NCBI RefSeq assembly: GCF_013409995.1 | Contig: NZ_JACCBX010000004.1 | Location: forward strand, 186,001-250,000 | Source: Neobacillus driksii | GTDB taxonomy: Bacteria > Bacillota > Bacilli > Bacillales > Cytobacillaceae | DNA: 64,000 nucleotides | Direction of reading: 5' to 3' | In this document: positions 19,438-29,172 of the stretch, piece after piece | How the letters are laid out: each line of letters begins with the position of its first letter | How positions within the stretch are numbered: position 1 is the first letter of the stretch | The notes under the pieces: model-generated | What the model was told of the DNA's origin: nothing | Seen by the model: the letters and a program-made list of their open reading frames with translations, nothing else | Databases searched by the model: none | Position numbers and translations under genes: made by a program

Positions 19438-21597
19438 ATGCTGTGTCAATTATGTAAAGAAAACCAAGCCAATGTTCAACTAAATTTAAACATAAATGGA
19501 CAACACAGCAATATGAAGCTGTGCCATGAATGTTATACAAAAAATAAAAATGCTATTCATTCAGGAATATCTCCAAAAATGAACTCCTTCCCTGGCTTTT
19601 CATTTGATGATGTATTCTTCAATATGAAGGGGACCGAAAATAATCATATAAATGACCAGAAACCATCTCCACAACAGGGCCAAAATGGCAAGGGAGGCTT
19701 TATTGATCAATTTGGCCGTAATTTAACACATATGGCCAAAGCTGGTCTCATTGACCCTGTGATTGGCCGTGACGAAGAAGTTAAAAGGGTCATTGAAATT
19801 TTGAACCGTCGTAATAAAAACAATCCAGTGTTAATTGGTGAACCAGGTGTCGGGAAAACCGCTATAGCCGAAGGTCTTGCGATGAAAATAGTCGATGGAA
19901 AGGTACCTGGCAAATTAAGAAATAAAGAGGTTTATTTACTAGATGTTGCTTCTTTAGTTTCGAACACTGGTATTCGCGGGCAGTTTGAAGAAAGAATGAA
20001 GCAATTAATTGTAGAATTACAGGAGCGTAAGAATATCATTCTTTTCATTGACGAGATTCATCTCCTTGTAGGAGCAGGTTCTGCAGAAGGTTCAATGGAT
20101 GCTGGAAACATTTTAAAACCTGCTCTTGCACGCGGCGAACTTCAACTTGTCGGTGCAACTACACTGAAAGAATACCGTCAAATAGAAAAAGATTCAGCTC
20201 TAGAACGACGTTTCCAGCTGGTACAAGTGGCTGAACCGACACCAGAGGCGGCAATTGAAATCTTAAAAGGGATTAAGAATAAATACGAGGATTACCATGA
20301 AGTAACTTATTCTGACGCTGCGATAAAAGCATGTGTTCAGTTATCACACCGTTATATTCAAGATCGTTTCTTACCTGATAAAGCGATTGATTTACTTGAT
20401 GAAGCAGGATCTAAAATTAATCTTACTTCAGATGGTCAAAACAAGGATCAGATCGAGAAACGTTTACAAGAAATAGCTGTTCAAAAGGATTCAGCTCTAA
20501 AAAATGAAAACTATGAATTAGCTGCCACACTTCGTGATGAAGAAGCTTTACTTGAGAAAAAGGTAAATGAAACTTCAGAAATCATTAGACCGGTTGTAGA
20601 GCTATCACATATTCAAGAAATCATTGAACAAAAGACCGGCATTCCTGTTGGTAAATTACAAGAGGATGAGCAGCAAAAACTTAAAGCTCTTGAAGAAAAC
20701 TTAAATACTAAAGTCATCGGCCAGAAGAAAGCTGTGGAAAAGGTTTCAAAGGCGATTAGAAGAAGCCGTGCCGGCTTAAAATCTAAAAATCGTCCGATTG
20801 GTTCTTTCCTTTTTGTCGGACCAACAGGGGTTGGTAAAACCGAGCTTTCTAAAACATTGGCTGAAGAAATATTTGGTTCATCTGAAGCGATGATTCGTCT
20901 CGATATGAGTGAATACATGGAAAAACATAGTATTTCCAAATTAATAGGTTCTCCGCCAGGGTATGTAGGTCATGATGAAGCAGGACAACTGACTGAGAAG
21001 GTAAGAAGAAATCCATATTGCATTATACTATTAGATGAGATTGAAAAAGCTCATCCAGATGTGCAGCATATGTTCTTACAAATTCTCGAAGATGGGCGTC
21101 TTACAGACAGTCAAGGAAGAACAGTAAGCTTTAAGGATTCAGTGATCATTATGACTAGCAATGCTGGAGTGGGACACAAAACCATTCATGTTGGCTTTGG
21201 AACAAATGAAGCAATCGAAGAAGCTTCTATCCTAGATTCTTTAGGCAGCTTTTTCAAGCCGGAGTTTTTAAACCGCTTCGATAGTATTATTGAATTTAAC
21301 TCACTTGAAAAAGAACATATCATGCAAATCGTTGATTTAATGGTACTTGACTTACAAGAAACGTTAAAAGAGCAAAATATTGAATTTGCAATTACACTTG
21401 AAGCGAAAGAAAAGCTTGCGGAGTTAGGCTACCACCCAGCATTTGGTGCACGTCCGCTTCGTAGAGTTATTCAAGAACACATCGAGGATAAAATTGCAGA
21501 CTATATTTTAGAGAAGCCTGAGGCAATTAAACTAACGGCTATCATAGAAGATGGACAGTTGAAGGTTACAGCTGCTGAAGGTGTTAACGTTCATTAA
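19438..21597 (+). CDS. clpE: ATP-dependent Clp protease ATPase subunit ClpE
   Basis: 719 residues, full length. The N-terminal zinc finger unique to ClpE is present (Cys3, Cys6, Cys29, Cys32), followed by AAA module 1 with Walker A GEPGVGKT, a UVR-like coiled segment ([18 protein letters not shown]) and AAA module 2 with GPTGVGKT and SNAG. ClpE unfolds damaged proteins for ClpP and removes CtsR during recovery from heat shock. It is controlled by the two CtsR boxes upstream and has its own terminator. No ctsR-mcsAB genes lie nearby. Confidence 0.97.
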   Translation: MLCQLCKENQANVQLNLNINGQHSNMKLCHECYTKNKNAIHSGISPKMNSFPGFSFDDVFFNMKGTENNHINDQKPSPQQGQNGKGGFIDQFGRNLTHMAKAGLIDPVIGRDEEVKRVIEILNRRNKNNPVLIGEPGVGKTAIAEGLAMKIVDGKVPGKLRNKEVYLLDVASLVSNTGIRGQFEERMKQLIVELQERKNIILFIDEIHLLVGAGSAEGSMDAGNILKPALARGELQLVGATTLKEYRQIEKDSALERRFQLVQVAEPTPEAAIEILKGIKNKYEDYHEVTYSDAAIKACVQLSHRYIQDRFLPDKAIDLLDEAGSKINLTSDGQNKDQIEKRLQEIAVQKDSALKNENYELAATLRDEEALLEKKVNETSEIIRPVVELSHIQEIIEQKTGIPVGKLQEDEQQKLKALEENLNTKVIGQKKAVEKVSKAIRRSRAGLKSKNRPIGSFLFVGPTGVGKTELSKTLAEEIFGSSEAMIRLDMSEYMEKHSISKLIGSPPGYVGHDEAGQLTEKVRRNPYCIILLDEIEKAHPDVQHMFLQILEDGRLTDSQGRTVSFKDSVIIMTSNAGVGHKTIHVGFGTNEAIEEASILDSLGSFFKPEFLNRFDSIIEFNSLEKEHIMQIVDLMVLDLQETLKEQNIEFAITLEAKEKLAELGYHPAFGARPLRRVIQEHIEDKIADYILEKPEAIKLTAIIEDGQLKVTAAEGVNVH

Positions 21598-21601
21598 TAG
21601 A

Positions 21602-21630
21602 AAAAGCGAAGCCACGAGGCTTCGCTTTTT
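21602..21630 (+). terminator. Rho-independent terminator of clpE
   Basis: AAAAGCGAAGCC/GGCTTCGCTTTT arms with a short loop and T-rich tail. Confidence 0.9.
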
Positions 21631-21637
21631 TTCATTA

Positions 21638-23332
21638 TTATAACTTTTTATCTTCAACAGAATTTAACCAGTTTTCAATTTCGCCAACTACCGATTCTAC
21701 GCATCCATCCTCAAAAGGTGAAATCAGATTAGCTTCTTTAACTAGGTTCGTAAATGACATACTTCCGCCAAGATTGCAAAGATTTACATAGTCTGCCCAA
21801 GCCTCTTCTTGATTTTCTCTTGAACGTTTCCAGAATTGGAAGGCACAAATTTGCGCTAAAGTATAATCGATATAATAGAAGGGTGAGTTAAAAATATGTC
21901 CTTGTCGCTGCCAGAAACCACCATTCTCTAAATAAGCATTTCCATCATAATTTTTATGCGGCAAATACTTTTTCTCAATTTCACGCCATTGCTGTTTACG
22001 TTCTTCTGGGGATGCCTGCCAATTTTCATACACCCAGTGTTGGAATTCATCTACGGAAACTCCGTATGGCAGAAATAATAAAGCATCACTTAAGTGGGAG
22101 AATTTATATTTATCGGTATCTTCCTTAAAGAAAAGGTCCATCCATGGCCAAGTGAAAAATTCCATACTCATGGAATGAATTTCACAAGCCTCATAAGTTG
22201 GCCAGTAATATTCAGGAATTTCAAAATTCCGGCTTGAATAAACCTGGAAGGCATGACCAGCTTCATGAGTTAATACATCAATGTCCCCAGAGGTTCCATT
22301 GAAATTTGAAAAAATAAATGGTGCCTTGTAGTTTTCGATATATGTGCAATACCCGCCGCCTGCTTTACCTTTTTTAGCCACAAGGTCCATTAGGTTATTA
22401 TCTTGCATGAATTTGAAGAATTCACCTGTTTCTTTAGACAATTCTTCATACATCTTTTGTCCATTTTCAATAATCCATTCAGGACTGCCTTTAGGCGCAG
22501 CATTCCCAGTTTTATAGTTAAAGCCCTCGTCGAAGTATTTTAACTGTTCTACCCCTATACGTTCCTGCTGCCTTGCCTTTAATTTAGTTGCAATCGGAAC
22601 AATAAAGTCCTTCACCTGCTGACGAAAGTTTGCCACCATTTCTGAATTATAATCTGTTCTCATCATTCGATAATAGCCTAGTTCAACAAAGTTTTTATAA
22701 CCTAATGCATGGGCAATTTCAGTCCTTACCATAACAAGGTCATCATAGATACGATCAAGCTCGTCTTCATGCTCAGCTAAAAAACCAAACTTTGCTTCAG
22801 ATGCCAGCTTTCTCGTTTCTCTGTCTGTTGATTGGGTGAAAGGCTCTAATTGAGCAAGAGTTCTTTCTTCCCCCTCAAAATTAATTTTTGCGGAGGCAAT
22901 TAGTTTTGTATACTCTGTTGATAAACGATTCTCCTTTTGAAGTAAAGGAACAATTTCTGGTTTAAATGTCTTTAGTTGCCCTTCAGCAAGTGCAAATAAT
23001 TGCTTACCATATTTGCCTTCTAATTCATTTCGAAATTTAGAGTTAACAAGAGCCTGATAATATTTCGTAACCAGCCCTTCTATTTCAGGCTGAACTTCAT
23101 CCATATAATCCTGCTCTGCTTTATAAAATTCATCATTGGTGTCAACAGAATGACGAATATAGCAAAGATTAAACATCGTCCCAATATCATTTCTAATTTC
23201 ATTGACTTCGTTCATCGCTGCACTTTGCTCTTCTAGAGAAGAAGCATTCGCAAACTTTCCGATTGCCGCCTCAAATCTTGCTTTTACTTCGTCAAGGTTT
23301 GGACGGGTATATGTATACTCTTCAAATCTCAT
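21638..23332 (-). CDS. M3-family oligoendopeptidase (PepF-like)
   Basis: 564 residues. The zinc-protease motif HEAGH is in LTHEAGHAFQVYSSR, with the downstream glutamate ligand in the EACEIHSMSMEFF segment typical of M3/PepF enzymes. It lacks a signal peptide and is cytoplasmic. Such enzymes trim peptides of roughly 7-20 residues during protein turnover. AAGGGG lies eight bases before the ATG. The gene is monocistronic between the clpE terminator and a terminator shared with the MarR gene. Confidence 0.92.
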   Translation of the reverse strand: MRFEEYTYTRPNLDEVKARFEAAIGKFANASSLEEQSAAMNEVNEIRNDIGTMFNLCYIRHSVDTNDEFYKAEQDYMDEVQPEIEGLVTKYYQALVNSKFRNELEGKYGKQLFALAEGQLKTFKPEIVPLLQKENRLSTEYTKLIASAKINFEGEERTLAQLEPFTQSTDRETRKLASEAKFGFLAEHEDELDRIYDDLVMVRTEIAHALGYKNFVELGYYRMMRTDYNSEMVANFRQQVKDFIVPIATKLKARQQERIGVEQLKYFDEGFNYKTGNAAPKGSPEWIIENGQKMYEELSKETGEFFKFMQDNNLMDLVAKKGKAGGGYCTYIENYKAPFIFSNFNGTSGDIDVLTHEAGHAFQVYSSRNFEIPEYYWPTYEACEIHSMSMEFFTWPWMDLFFKEDTDKYKFSHLSDALLFLPYGVSVDEFQHWVYENWQASPEERKQQWREIEKKYLPHKNYDGNAYLENGGFWQRQGHIFNSPFYYIDYTLAQICAFQFWKRSRENQEEAWADYVNLCNLGGSMSFTNLVKEANLISPFEDGCVESVVGEIENWLNSVEDKKL

Positions 23333-23413
23333 GGAAACAACCCCTTTATATCAAACTTTTTCCAACTATATATTTTTCGACACTACCCATGAATATTCCT
23401 TCAGGCAAAAAAA

Positions 23414-23433
23414 AATACGGCAAATGCCGTATT
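23414..23433. terminator. Terminator hairpin
   Basis: AATACGGCA/TGCCGTATT arms with a two-base loop and an A8 run on the left side (T on the minus sense). It overlaps the stop codon of the MarR-family gene on the minus strand. Confidence 0.8.
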
Positions 23434-23872
23434 AAAATTTACCCGCTGGCAACCCCAGTTTTTTCAACAATTCAATCGCTTCTTGTTTTTCGGGATCTGT
23501 TAAACTAGACATTAGAGAATGAATCTGCTCGGCGTGTTCAGGAAATATTTCTTGAATAAACTCTTTCCCTTTATCTGTAATTTGTGCAAAGGTTACTCTT
23601 CGATCGTTAGGACAGGCGATTCTTACTAAGAATCCTTTTTGTTCTAACTTATCTACAACATAAGTGATGCTGCCGCTGGCAAGTAGTATCTTTCCGCCAA
23701 TTTGCTGCATAGGCTGATCACCTTTATGATATAAAAGCTCTAATACGGCAAATTCCGTTGGATTTAATCCACTAGCTTGTATAACTTTATTAACATGCTC
23801 ATTAATCGCTTTATAAGCTCTTGATAGAACAATATATAGCTTTAATGATTGAGATACAGAATCGTTTTCCAT
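23432..23872 (-). CDS. MarR-family regulator similar to MhqR (YkvE)
   Basis: 146 residues with the MarR winged helix: recognition region GGKILLASGSITYVVDKLEQKG and wing around CPNDRRVTFAQIT. NPTEFAVLELLYHKGDQP and the LASGSITY helix are typical of B. subtilis MhqR, which represses quinone- and catechol-detoxifying dioxygenases and azoreductases. No mhq target gene lies next to it, so regulatory targets are inference. One cysteine occurs in the wing (CPNDRR), which might sense electrophiles. AAGGATG precedes the ATG. Confidence 0.85.
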   Translation of the reverse strand: MENDSVSQSLKLYIVLSRAYKAINEHVNKVIQASGLNPTEFAVLELLYHKGDQPMQQIGGKILLASGSITYVVDKLEQKGFLVRIACPNDRRVTFAQITDKGKEFIQEIFPEHAEQIHSLMSSLTDPEKQEAIELLKKLGLPAGKF

Positions 23873-23897
23873 AAAGAATCATCCTTTTAATAAAATC

Positions 23898-23935
23898 TCG
23901 AGCTGTCTAGCTCCAGCACCTAATGGCTCCGCCTA
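23898..23935. repeat. Fragment of a dispersed Bacillaceae intergenic repeat (tentative)
   Basis: The sequence around TGTCTAGCTCCAGCACC resembles a short element I recall from many intergenic regions of Bacillus-group genomes, typically reading TGTCTAGCTCCAGCGCC. Only one copy is in this window, so repeat status rests on memory. Confidence 0.4.
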
Positions 23936-23989
23936 ATTTATTATCTCGACTTCAAGATTATTATAAAAAACTTTTTGTTTTATGTCAAT

Positions 23990-24982
23990 TTAACCTAGTT
24001 TTACAATAGGTTCTTTCTTAATAATTCTAGATTTCAATCCCTCTATCATACGATTTATTTCTAAATCCCTTTCTTCTGGCGAGATTTTTTTATGTAAAAC
24101 AGAATAAAGAGTTATATCTCTTAACATAAAAAATAATGGAAGCTGTTCTTTCCAGGCCACAGGTAATGAGTGGTGCTCTTCATACCCCTGTATAAAATAG
24201 AATAGAAAATTGCTTGCAAACTGCTCCCGTTCCATTTCACTACTATTATGGTAACCATATAAAACGGAATAATAAAGCGGGATTGCAATATCAGAAGCAA
24301 ACCAATGATAACTACAATCGTCGAAATCAAAAACATGAACACATTTACCATCATAAAAAAAGTTACCTGAATGGATATCGCTGTGGATAAGTCCAAAATT
24401 ATCCTTGTTTCTTGGGAGCGATTTCAATTCCTTAATTAACAGTTTAGTATTCTTAATAACCTCTTTCTCATTCGGCACATAGGATTCAATATCAAGTAAT
24501 TCCTCATTCTCCCAAGCAGGGCGAAGCTTTATCTCTTTGCTTGGTTTGTATTCCTTAGTGACAGAATGCATTTGACCTATTGCTTTGCCCCATGCATGAA
24601 ATAACTGATTATTAAATACATCCGATTTAATTTTCACAGGGTAACCATCTACTTTTGAAAATAGACAAGCATAAAAAAACGATCCGTCACGTGCTGGCAT
24701 GTCTTCGATTAATTGATTATTTGATGATGTAAATGCTTCTGGGCAATTTACCTTTTGCTGATGTAAAAAATTCATCCAATCAAGTTCAGCTAGAATCTCA
24801 TCCTTACTTCGGTGCGTGCTATGTGTGATTCTCAGTATAACTGGTTTGTTCCCACGATAAGCTTCAAAAACATAATTCTCAAAATCGCCAAGTTTTTTTA
24901 CCTCGGTTTGCAAATGGAAGGACTCCAAAAAGCACTTAAGAATTTCTTCCGTAAACAAGATATCCACTGATTTCTCCATCAT
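23990..24982 (-). CDS. Aminoglycoside phosphotransferase (APH)-fold kinase
   Basis: 330 residues with the APH/choline-kinase fold: catalytic Brenner motif GLIHSDIHSGNFFYD and metal-binding VFDFDDCSYHW. The N-lobe has few strict motifs. Relatives include YihE/SrkA-type stress kinases, homoserine kinase-like enzymes and CotS-type spore proteins, so the phosphate acceptor is unknown. Nothing suggests a resistance cassette: base composition is like its neighbours and no mobile element is near. The start is ATGATG after AAGGGG. It is divergent from the MFS gene at 25127. Confidence 0.82.
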   Translation of the reverse strand: MMEKSVDILFTEEILKCFLESFHLQTEVKKLGDFENYVFEAYRGNKPVILRITHSTHRSKDEILAELDWMNFLHQQKVNCPEAFTSSNNQLIEDMPARDGSFFYACLFSKVDGYPVKIKSDVFNNQLFHAWGKAIGQMHSVTKEYKPSKEIKLRPAWENEELLDIESYVPNEKEVIKNTKLLIKELKSLPRNKDNFGLIHSDIHSGNFFYDGKCVHVFDFDDCSYHWFASDIAIPLYYSVLYGYHNSSEMEREQFASNFLFYFIQGYEEHHSLPVAWKEQLPLFFMLRDITLYSVLHKKISPEERDLEINRMIEGLKSRIIKKEPIVKLG

Positions 24983-25126
24983 AATCCCCTTCTTTCATTT
25001 ACGGTCTTCACATTCATTATATTTAAATATTTCGAATATAGAAACATTCCATTTTTCATTTTTATAGAATTTATGTATGATAGGATTATTGAGAAGATTG
25101 ATAATTTCATAAAAGAGGTGCGGAAA

Positions 25127-26359
25127 ATGAGTCAACCAGCTACAATGTCTGCAAATTCATCAAAAGCCTCAGACACGACGATGTATAATATTCTTTTTAT
25201 TATAGGGCTTTGCCACCTGCTCAATGATGCCATACAAGCTGTTGTACCGGCGATGTTTCCAATTCTAGAAAAATCAATGGGGTTATCCTTTACCCAGCTT
25301 GGTATCATTGCCTTTTCCTTAAATATGGTATCTTCCGTATTGCAGCCAGTGGTTGGTGTCGTGACTGATAAAAAGCCAATGCCTTTCGCTTTACCAATAG
25401 GACTTACCTTGACTCTATGTGGTGTTGTTGGATTAGCGTTTGCCCCTTCATTTGTTTTAATTGTTTTGTCGGTAATTTTCATTGGCTTTGGATCTGCAGT
25501 TTTTCATCCTGAAGGCTCTAGGGTAGCCTATATGGCTGCAGGCAGAAGAAGAGGTCTTGCACAATCGATTTATCAAGTTGGCGGTAATACCGGGCAGGCA
25601 TTGGCTCCGCTTATTACAGCACTTATCCTTGTTCCGCTAGGACAGAAAGGTGCTTCATGGTTTTCGCTTGTTGCGGCATTAGCAGTATTATTATTAATCT
25701 ACATCGCTAATTGGTATAATCAGAGATTAGCTGCAAACCTTCCCCGATTAAAAAATAAGAATTTAACGTCAGATAAAAATACCGGTCTATCAAAAAGGGT
25801 TAAACAGTCATTATTTTTAATTCTTTTACTGATATTTGCAAGGTCTTGGTATATATCGGGGATGACTAATTTCTATGCTTTCTTTGCCATTGAAGAATAC
25901 TCCCTAACGATTAAGGAATCACAGCTTTTCTTATTTGCCTTTTTAATTGCTGGTGCTTTAGGAACTTTTTTCGGCGGACCACTTGCTGATCGCTTTGGTA
26001 AGAAAAAAGTAATTTCATTTTCTATGTTGTCAACTGTTCCATTTGCCATCCTTATTCCTTTTGTACCTTCTGTCGTGGCGTTTCTCTTTCTAACTATTAC
26101 AGGTTTTATCTTAATGACAAGCTTTTCGGTTACTGTCGTATACGCACAAGAACTTGTTCCAGGAAAAATCGGAACGATGTCGGGGTTAACGGTTGGACTC
26201 GCTTTCGGTATGGGGGCTATCGGATCCGTTGGACTTGGATACATTGCAGACTTATTTAGTTTGTCATCCATGGTCTCCTCCATTGGATTCTTGCCATTGC
26301 TTGGTTTAATAGCGTTCCTGCTGCCCAGTGATCAAACAGTACAAGAATGGAATCAATAG
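25127..26359 (+). CDS. MFS transporter, fosmidomycin-resistance (Fsr) type
   Basis: 410 residues from the ATG at 25127, where AAAGAGGTG lies at the right distance; the longer frame from 25073 has no ribosome site. Twelve hydrophobic segments. The first helix carries GLCHLLNDAIQAVVPAMFP and later helices VFHPEGSRVAYMAAG and QVGGNTGQALAPLI, patterns typical of Fsr-like exporters, whose HPEG motif is characteristic. Members export fosmidomycin or unrelated metabolites; the substrate is unknown. Transcribed alone with its own terminator. Confidence 0.88.
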   Translation: MSQPATMSANSSKASDTTMYNILFIIGLCHLLNDAIQAVVPAMFPILEKSMGLSFTQLGIIAFSLNMVSSVLQPVVGVVTDKKPMPFALPIGLTLTLCGVVGLAFAPSFVLIVLSVIFIGFGSAVFHPEGSRVAYMAAGRRRGLAQSIYQVGGNTGQALAPLITALILVPLGQKGASWFSLVAALAVLLLIYIANWYNQRLAANLPRLKNKNLTSDKNTGLSKRVKQSLFLILLLIFARSWYISGMTNFYAFFAIEEYSLTIKESQLFLFAFLIAGALGTFFGGPLADRFGKKKVISFSMLSTVPFAILIPFVPSVVAFLFLTITGFILMTSFSVTVVYAQELVPGKIGTMSGLTVGLAFGMGAIGSVGLGYIADLFSLSSMVSSIGFLPLLGLIAFLLPSDQTVQEWNQ

Positions 26360-26365
26360 TATGAA

Positions 26366-26388
26366 AAGGATGGGCTCAGCCCATCCTT
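26366..26388. terminator. Bidirectional terminator
   Basis: AAGGATGGGCT/AGCCCATCCTT arms with a one-base loop and T/A flanks, between the MFS gene and the convergent hemerythrin gene. Confidence 0.85.
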
Positions 26389-26905
26389 ATTTTATTTCCT
26401 GAATTTTTTGGTATAGTTCTTCTTTTTCATCATCTGACAGCATACGCTCAGCCATAGGGAAAAGGACATTTTCTTCTTTTGCAAAGTGTTCTGTTAAAAT
26501 GAGATAAGCACTTTTGATTAATGCAGCCAAGTTCTTCTTTTCATCATCTGCTTGAAAGCTATTAGCATTCTTAAGAAATTCATGGATGTTCGCTTTCGCT
26601 TGATCATGCTCATATTCCATCACAGCAATCGGTCCAGAAGTCGTTCCAATATAAACGCCCATCATCGGAAATAGTACTCCCTCTTCTCGTTCAGAATGAG
26701 GGTCAAGTGCAGCTTTAAATTCCTTTACTTTACTAATCAACCTTACAAATTTTTCTTCATCATAACCAGCTTCGATTTGCTGTGTTAAATCGTATAATCC
26801 CTCTAATTGCGCCAATAATGACGGATGCTCCGACTTTAATTGATGAAGTCCTTTACTTAGATTTACAGGAGACATACCTCCAAAACTGCTCATACAGCCA
26901 CTCAT
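26387..26905 (-). CDS. Hemerythrin-like domain protein
   Basis: 172 residues starting at the ATG at 26905, with AAGAGGTG seven bases before it; a start 21 bases upstream is less well placed. A four-helix hemerythrin fold is suggested by histidine/glutamate ligands in HQLKSEHPSL, DPHSEREEGVLFP, EYEHDQ and TEHFAKEENVLFP. Such proteins bind a di-iron centre and sense or handle oxygen or nitric oxide, or repair iron centres (YtfE/ScdA-like). The N-terminus MSGCMSSFGGMSP has a single cysteine. Single gene. Confidence 0.87.
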   Translation of the reverse strand: MSGCMSSFGGMSPVNLSKGLHQLKSEHPSLLAQLEGLYDLTQQIEAGYDEEKFVRLISKVKEFKAALDPHSEREEGVLFPMMGVYIGTTSGPIAVMEYEHDQAKANIHEFLKNANSFQADDEKKNLAALIKSAYLILTEHFAKEENVLFPMAERMLSDDEKEELYQKIQEIK

Positions 26906-27111
26906 CTGTATACACCTCTTATTCATTTTCTTGTTTTTAGTATAAAAGCTGCCTTTCTATTTTGTTGTGACACCAATCACATAAATAAAAGAAATTAACA
27001 AGCCTAAAATGGAAGCGTTATAAGTTTTCGAAAAATTTTAACATTTGTACTCAAAAAAACTAAAAATCTATCATATAATATAGTTAGAACATAAAAGGGA
27101 GGGCTATAATC

Positions 27112-27459
27112 ATGAAAACACCTAATTATCATGAATTTTATCAAAAGGCATTGGTATCCATTGGTTACAACGACTTATTGGCACTAAAGGAATTCGAATC
27201 CTATGACTGTGATTCACCTTCGACTCATTGGCTAATTGCAGTTGAAGGAGAGCAGCTCCCACAGCCAAACATATATTTTCATTGGAAAGTAAGTATCTAT
27301 CCGTCAAATGCTGAAGGTGACTTTAATTGGAAGAAACCTTTTTATTGTTCTCCTATAATGGAATCTATGGATAGTGCACATGAGCTTGCCTGCTCATTGG
27401 TTACTTCAAGTAAACTAGATCAACTCTCCACCTTAAGCCTACAAGAGAAAATAAGTTAA
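27112..27459 (+). CDS. Protein of unknown function (115 aa)
   Basis: 115 residues, acidic and soluble, with no signal, membrane segment or motif I recognise. It is rich in aromatic residues (NIYFHWKVSIYPSN, FNWKKPFYCSP). GGGAGGG lies eight bases before the ATG and a promoter-like AT-rich region precedes it, so it is probably a real monocistronic gene. I cannot offer a function. Confidence 0.65.
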   Translation: MKTPNYHEFYQKALVSIGYNDLLALKEFESYDCDSPSTHWLIAVEGEQLPQPNIYFHWKVSIYPSNAEGDFNWKKPFYCSPIMESMDSAHELACSLVTSSKLDQLSTLSLQEKIS

Positions 27460-27556
27460 CCCACAAAAATTACTCCCCTTTTGCTTCACCTTCTTTTTAC
27501 CCTCACATGTGAAAGAACCCACAAATAGTGAAATTAAACTACCTAAAAAAATAAAT

Positions 27557-27586
27557 AGGTGCTGTTCACTATCGCAAGCAGCACCT
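27557..27586 (-). terminator. Terminator of the fixABCX operon
   Basis: AGGTGCTG/CAGCACCT arms with a 14-base loop, just beyond the fixX stop. A-rich DNA on the far side gives Ts in the minus sense. Confidence 0.75.
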
Positions 27587-27592
27587 ATACTA

Positions 27593-27877
27593 TTAAGCTA
27601 GTCGAAAGACTATTCCATGTCCGCCTTTCGGATATTCCCATTTAATATTTTGGTACGGGCAGCCTATTCGGCAGCTTCCACATTCGTGGCAGCCTTCATA
27701 ACCAACCTGCATCCGTAATCCTTCCCATTTGTATACTTCGGCTGGGCAGAAAATAGTGCAAATCTTATCCGGGCATTTTGTCATACAGATATCATCATCC
27801 ATAACAGTTAGATGGGATTTCGTATCAGCTTTAAAACGAAGAAGATACTGTTTTTCTTCGATATTCTTAGTTGACAT
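27593..27877 (-). CDS. fixX: FixX, ferredoxin-like subunit of FixABCX
   Basis: 94 residues from the ATG at 27877, which overlaps the fixC stop (TAATG). Cysteine motifs are CPDKICTIFCPAEV and GCHECGSCRIGCPY, giving binding for [4Fe-4S] clusters. FixX is the small iron-sulfur partner of FixC in the membrane-associated electron-bifurcating complex. A longer TTG-started frame (27895) is unlikely. It is the last gene of the operon, followed by a terminator. Confidence 0.93.
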   Translation of the reverse strand: MSTKNIEEKQYLLRFKADTKSHLTVMDDDICMTKCPDKICTIFCPAEVYKWEGLRMQVGYEGCHECGSCRIGCPYQNIKWEYPKGGHGIVFRLA

Positions 27878-29172
27878 TATTTCACCGCCTTCCAAGCTCG
27901 ATAAATATCTTGTATCACCTTAAATGTTCCTCTTTCTGCCGTTACACTCTTCATAATTTCTTTCTGCTTATCACGTTTTGGTGTTCCGTCTACTGTAAAG
28001 AATTTGCTCATAGCCTTGTTCATCATTGGAACATATTCTTTAAAATATTGTGGGTTGTTTTCAAATGTGTGTGTAGCGTCTTTATATTTCTCTAAATCTT
28101 TGATTATGAAACTATCATAAAGCTTTTGACGGTAAAGATTTAAACTAGACTCAGAGAAGTCTCCACGGTGCTTCGCCTCAATTACGGTCTCTGCGGCCAG
28201 TAAGCCAGAGTGCATTGCCATGTTCGAGCCTTCACGATGGATTGCGTTAACAAGCTGTGCAGCATCACCAACTACCACTACACCGTTTCCTGCTACCTTT
28301 GGTACTGAACGATATCCTCCCTCTGGAATGAGGTGGGCAAGATACTCTGCTGACTCTCCGCCTGCCAGCATCGGCTTAACCATTGGATGTGTTTTTAGAT
28401 AGTCTAAAAGATCATAAGGCTTCATTTTTGATTTGATCATACTTGATAGAGTTGTACCTACCCCTATATTCAAACTATCCTTATTCGTATATAAAAATGC
28501 TGTTCCAAGATTCCCTTTTGTTGAATCTCCAAATATTTCAATCGTACAGCCTTGATTATCTTCTAAGTTAAATCGATCATTAATTTTTTCTTTTGGTAAA
28601 TTAATAACTTCCATTACGGTCAGAGCCACTTCATCAGGACGAAATTCCTTATGGAATCCTAACTGCTTTGAGAGCAGTGAATTTACCCCATCTGCCAGGA
28701 CAACAACATCAGCATAGACTTCACCATTCGGACGGTCCGTACGGACACCAATCACTTTGCCGTTTTCAACAATACATTCTGTTACAACGGTTTCATTGAT
28801 TAACAGTGCCCCTGCTTCAACCGCTTTTTTTGCAAACCACTGGTCAAATTGCGCTCGTAATACTGTGAAGTTATTATATGGTTCAACACCCCATTCAAGT
28901 CCTTTGTAACCAAATTGAACGACTGATTCCTTATCCATCATCCAAAAACGCTGCTCGATAACAGGTCTTTCAAGTGGAGCTTCCTTCCAAAATTCTGGAA
29001 TTAACTCTTCCATTTGCTTCCGATACAACACCCCGCCCATTACGTTTTTGCTTCCAGGGTACTCTCCTCTTTCAATAAGCAGTACGTTTAAGCCTTTTTG
29101 AGCACATACAAGTGCGCAAGAAGTTCCTGCTGGTCCTGCCCCAACAACAATAACATCAAATTTTTCTGGCAT
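27877..29172 (-). CDS. fixC: FixC, flavoprotein dehydrogenase of FixABCX
   Basis: 431 residues; the N-terminal FAD motif VVGAGPAGTSCALVCAQKG and a second FAD signature VVGDAAQLVNAIHREGSNMA. It resembles electron-transfer flavoprotein:quinone oxidoreductase. In FixABCX it takes electrons from FixAB and FixX and reduces quinone, while the other branch reduces ferredoxin or flavodoxin. The start overlaps fixB by 17 bases, so the genes are coupled. In diazotrophs the complex feeds nitrogenase; no nif gene is in this window. Confidence 0.94.
   Translation of the reverse strand: MPEKFDVIVVGAGPAGTSCALVCAQKGLNVLLIERGEYPGSKNVMGGVLYRKQMEELIPEFWKEAPLERPVIEQRFWMMDKESVVQFGYKGLEWGVEPYNNFTVLRAQFDQWFAKKAVEAGALLINETVVTECIVENGKVIGVRTDRPNGEVYADVVVLADGVNSLLSKQLGFHKEFRPDEVALTVMEVINLPKEKINDRFNLEDNQGCTIEIFGDSTKGNLGTAFLYTNKDSLNIGVGTTLSSMIKSKMKPYDLLDYLKTHPMVKPMLAGGESAEYLAHLIPEGGYRSVPKVAGNGVVVVGDAAQLVNAIHREGSNMAMHSGLLAAETVIEAKHRGDFSESSLNLYRQKLYDSFIIKDLEKYKDATHTFENNPQYFKEYVPMMNKAMSKFFTVDGTPKRDKQKEIMKSVTAERGTFKVIQDIYRAWKAVK

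Noticed and set aside
23990..24982. Antibiotic resistance gene
   Set aside because: The APH fold is shared by many housekeeping kinases and there is no sign of mobility or of resistance-specific motifs.
25873..26283. 136-codon frame on the minus strand
   Set aside because: Antisense shadow of the Fsr-like transporter.
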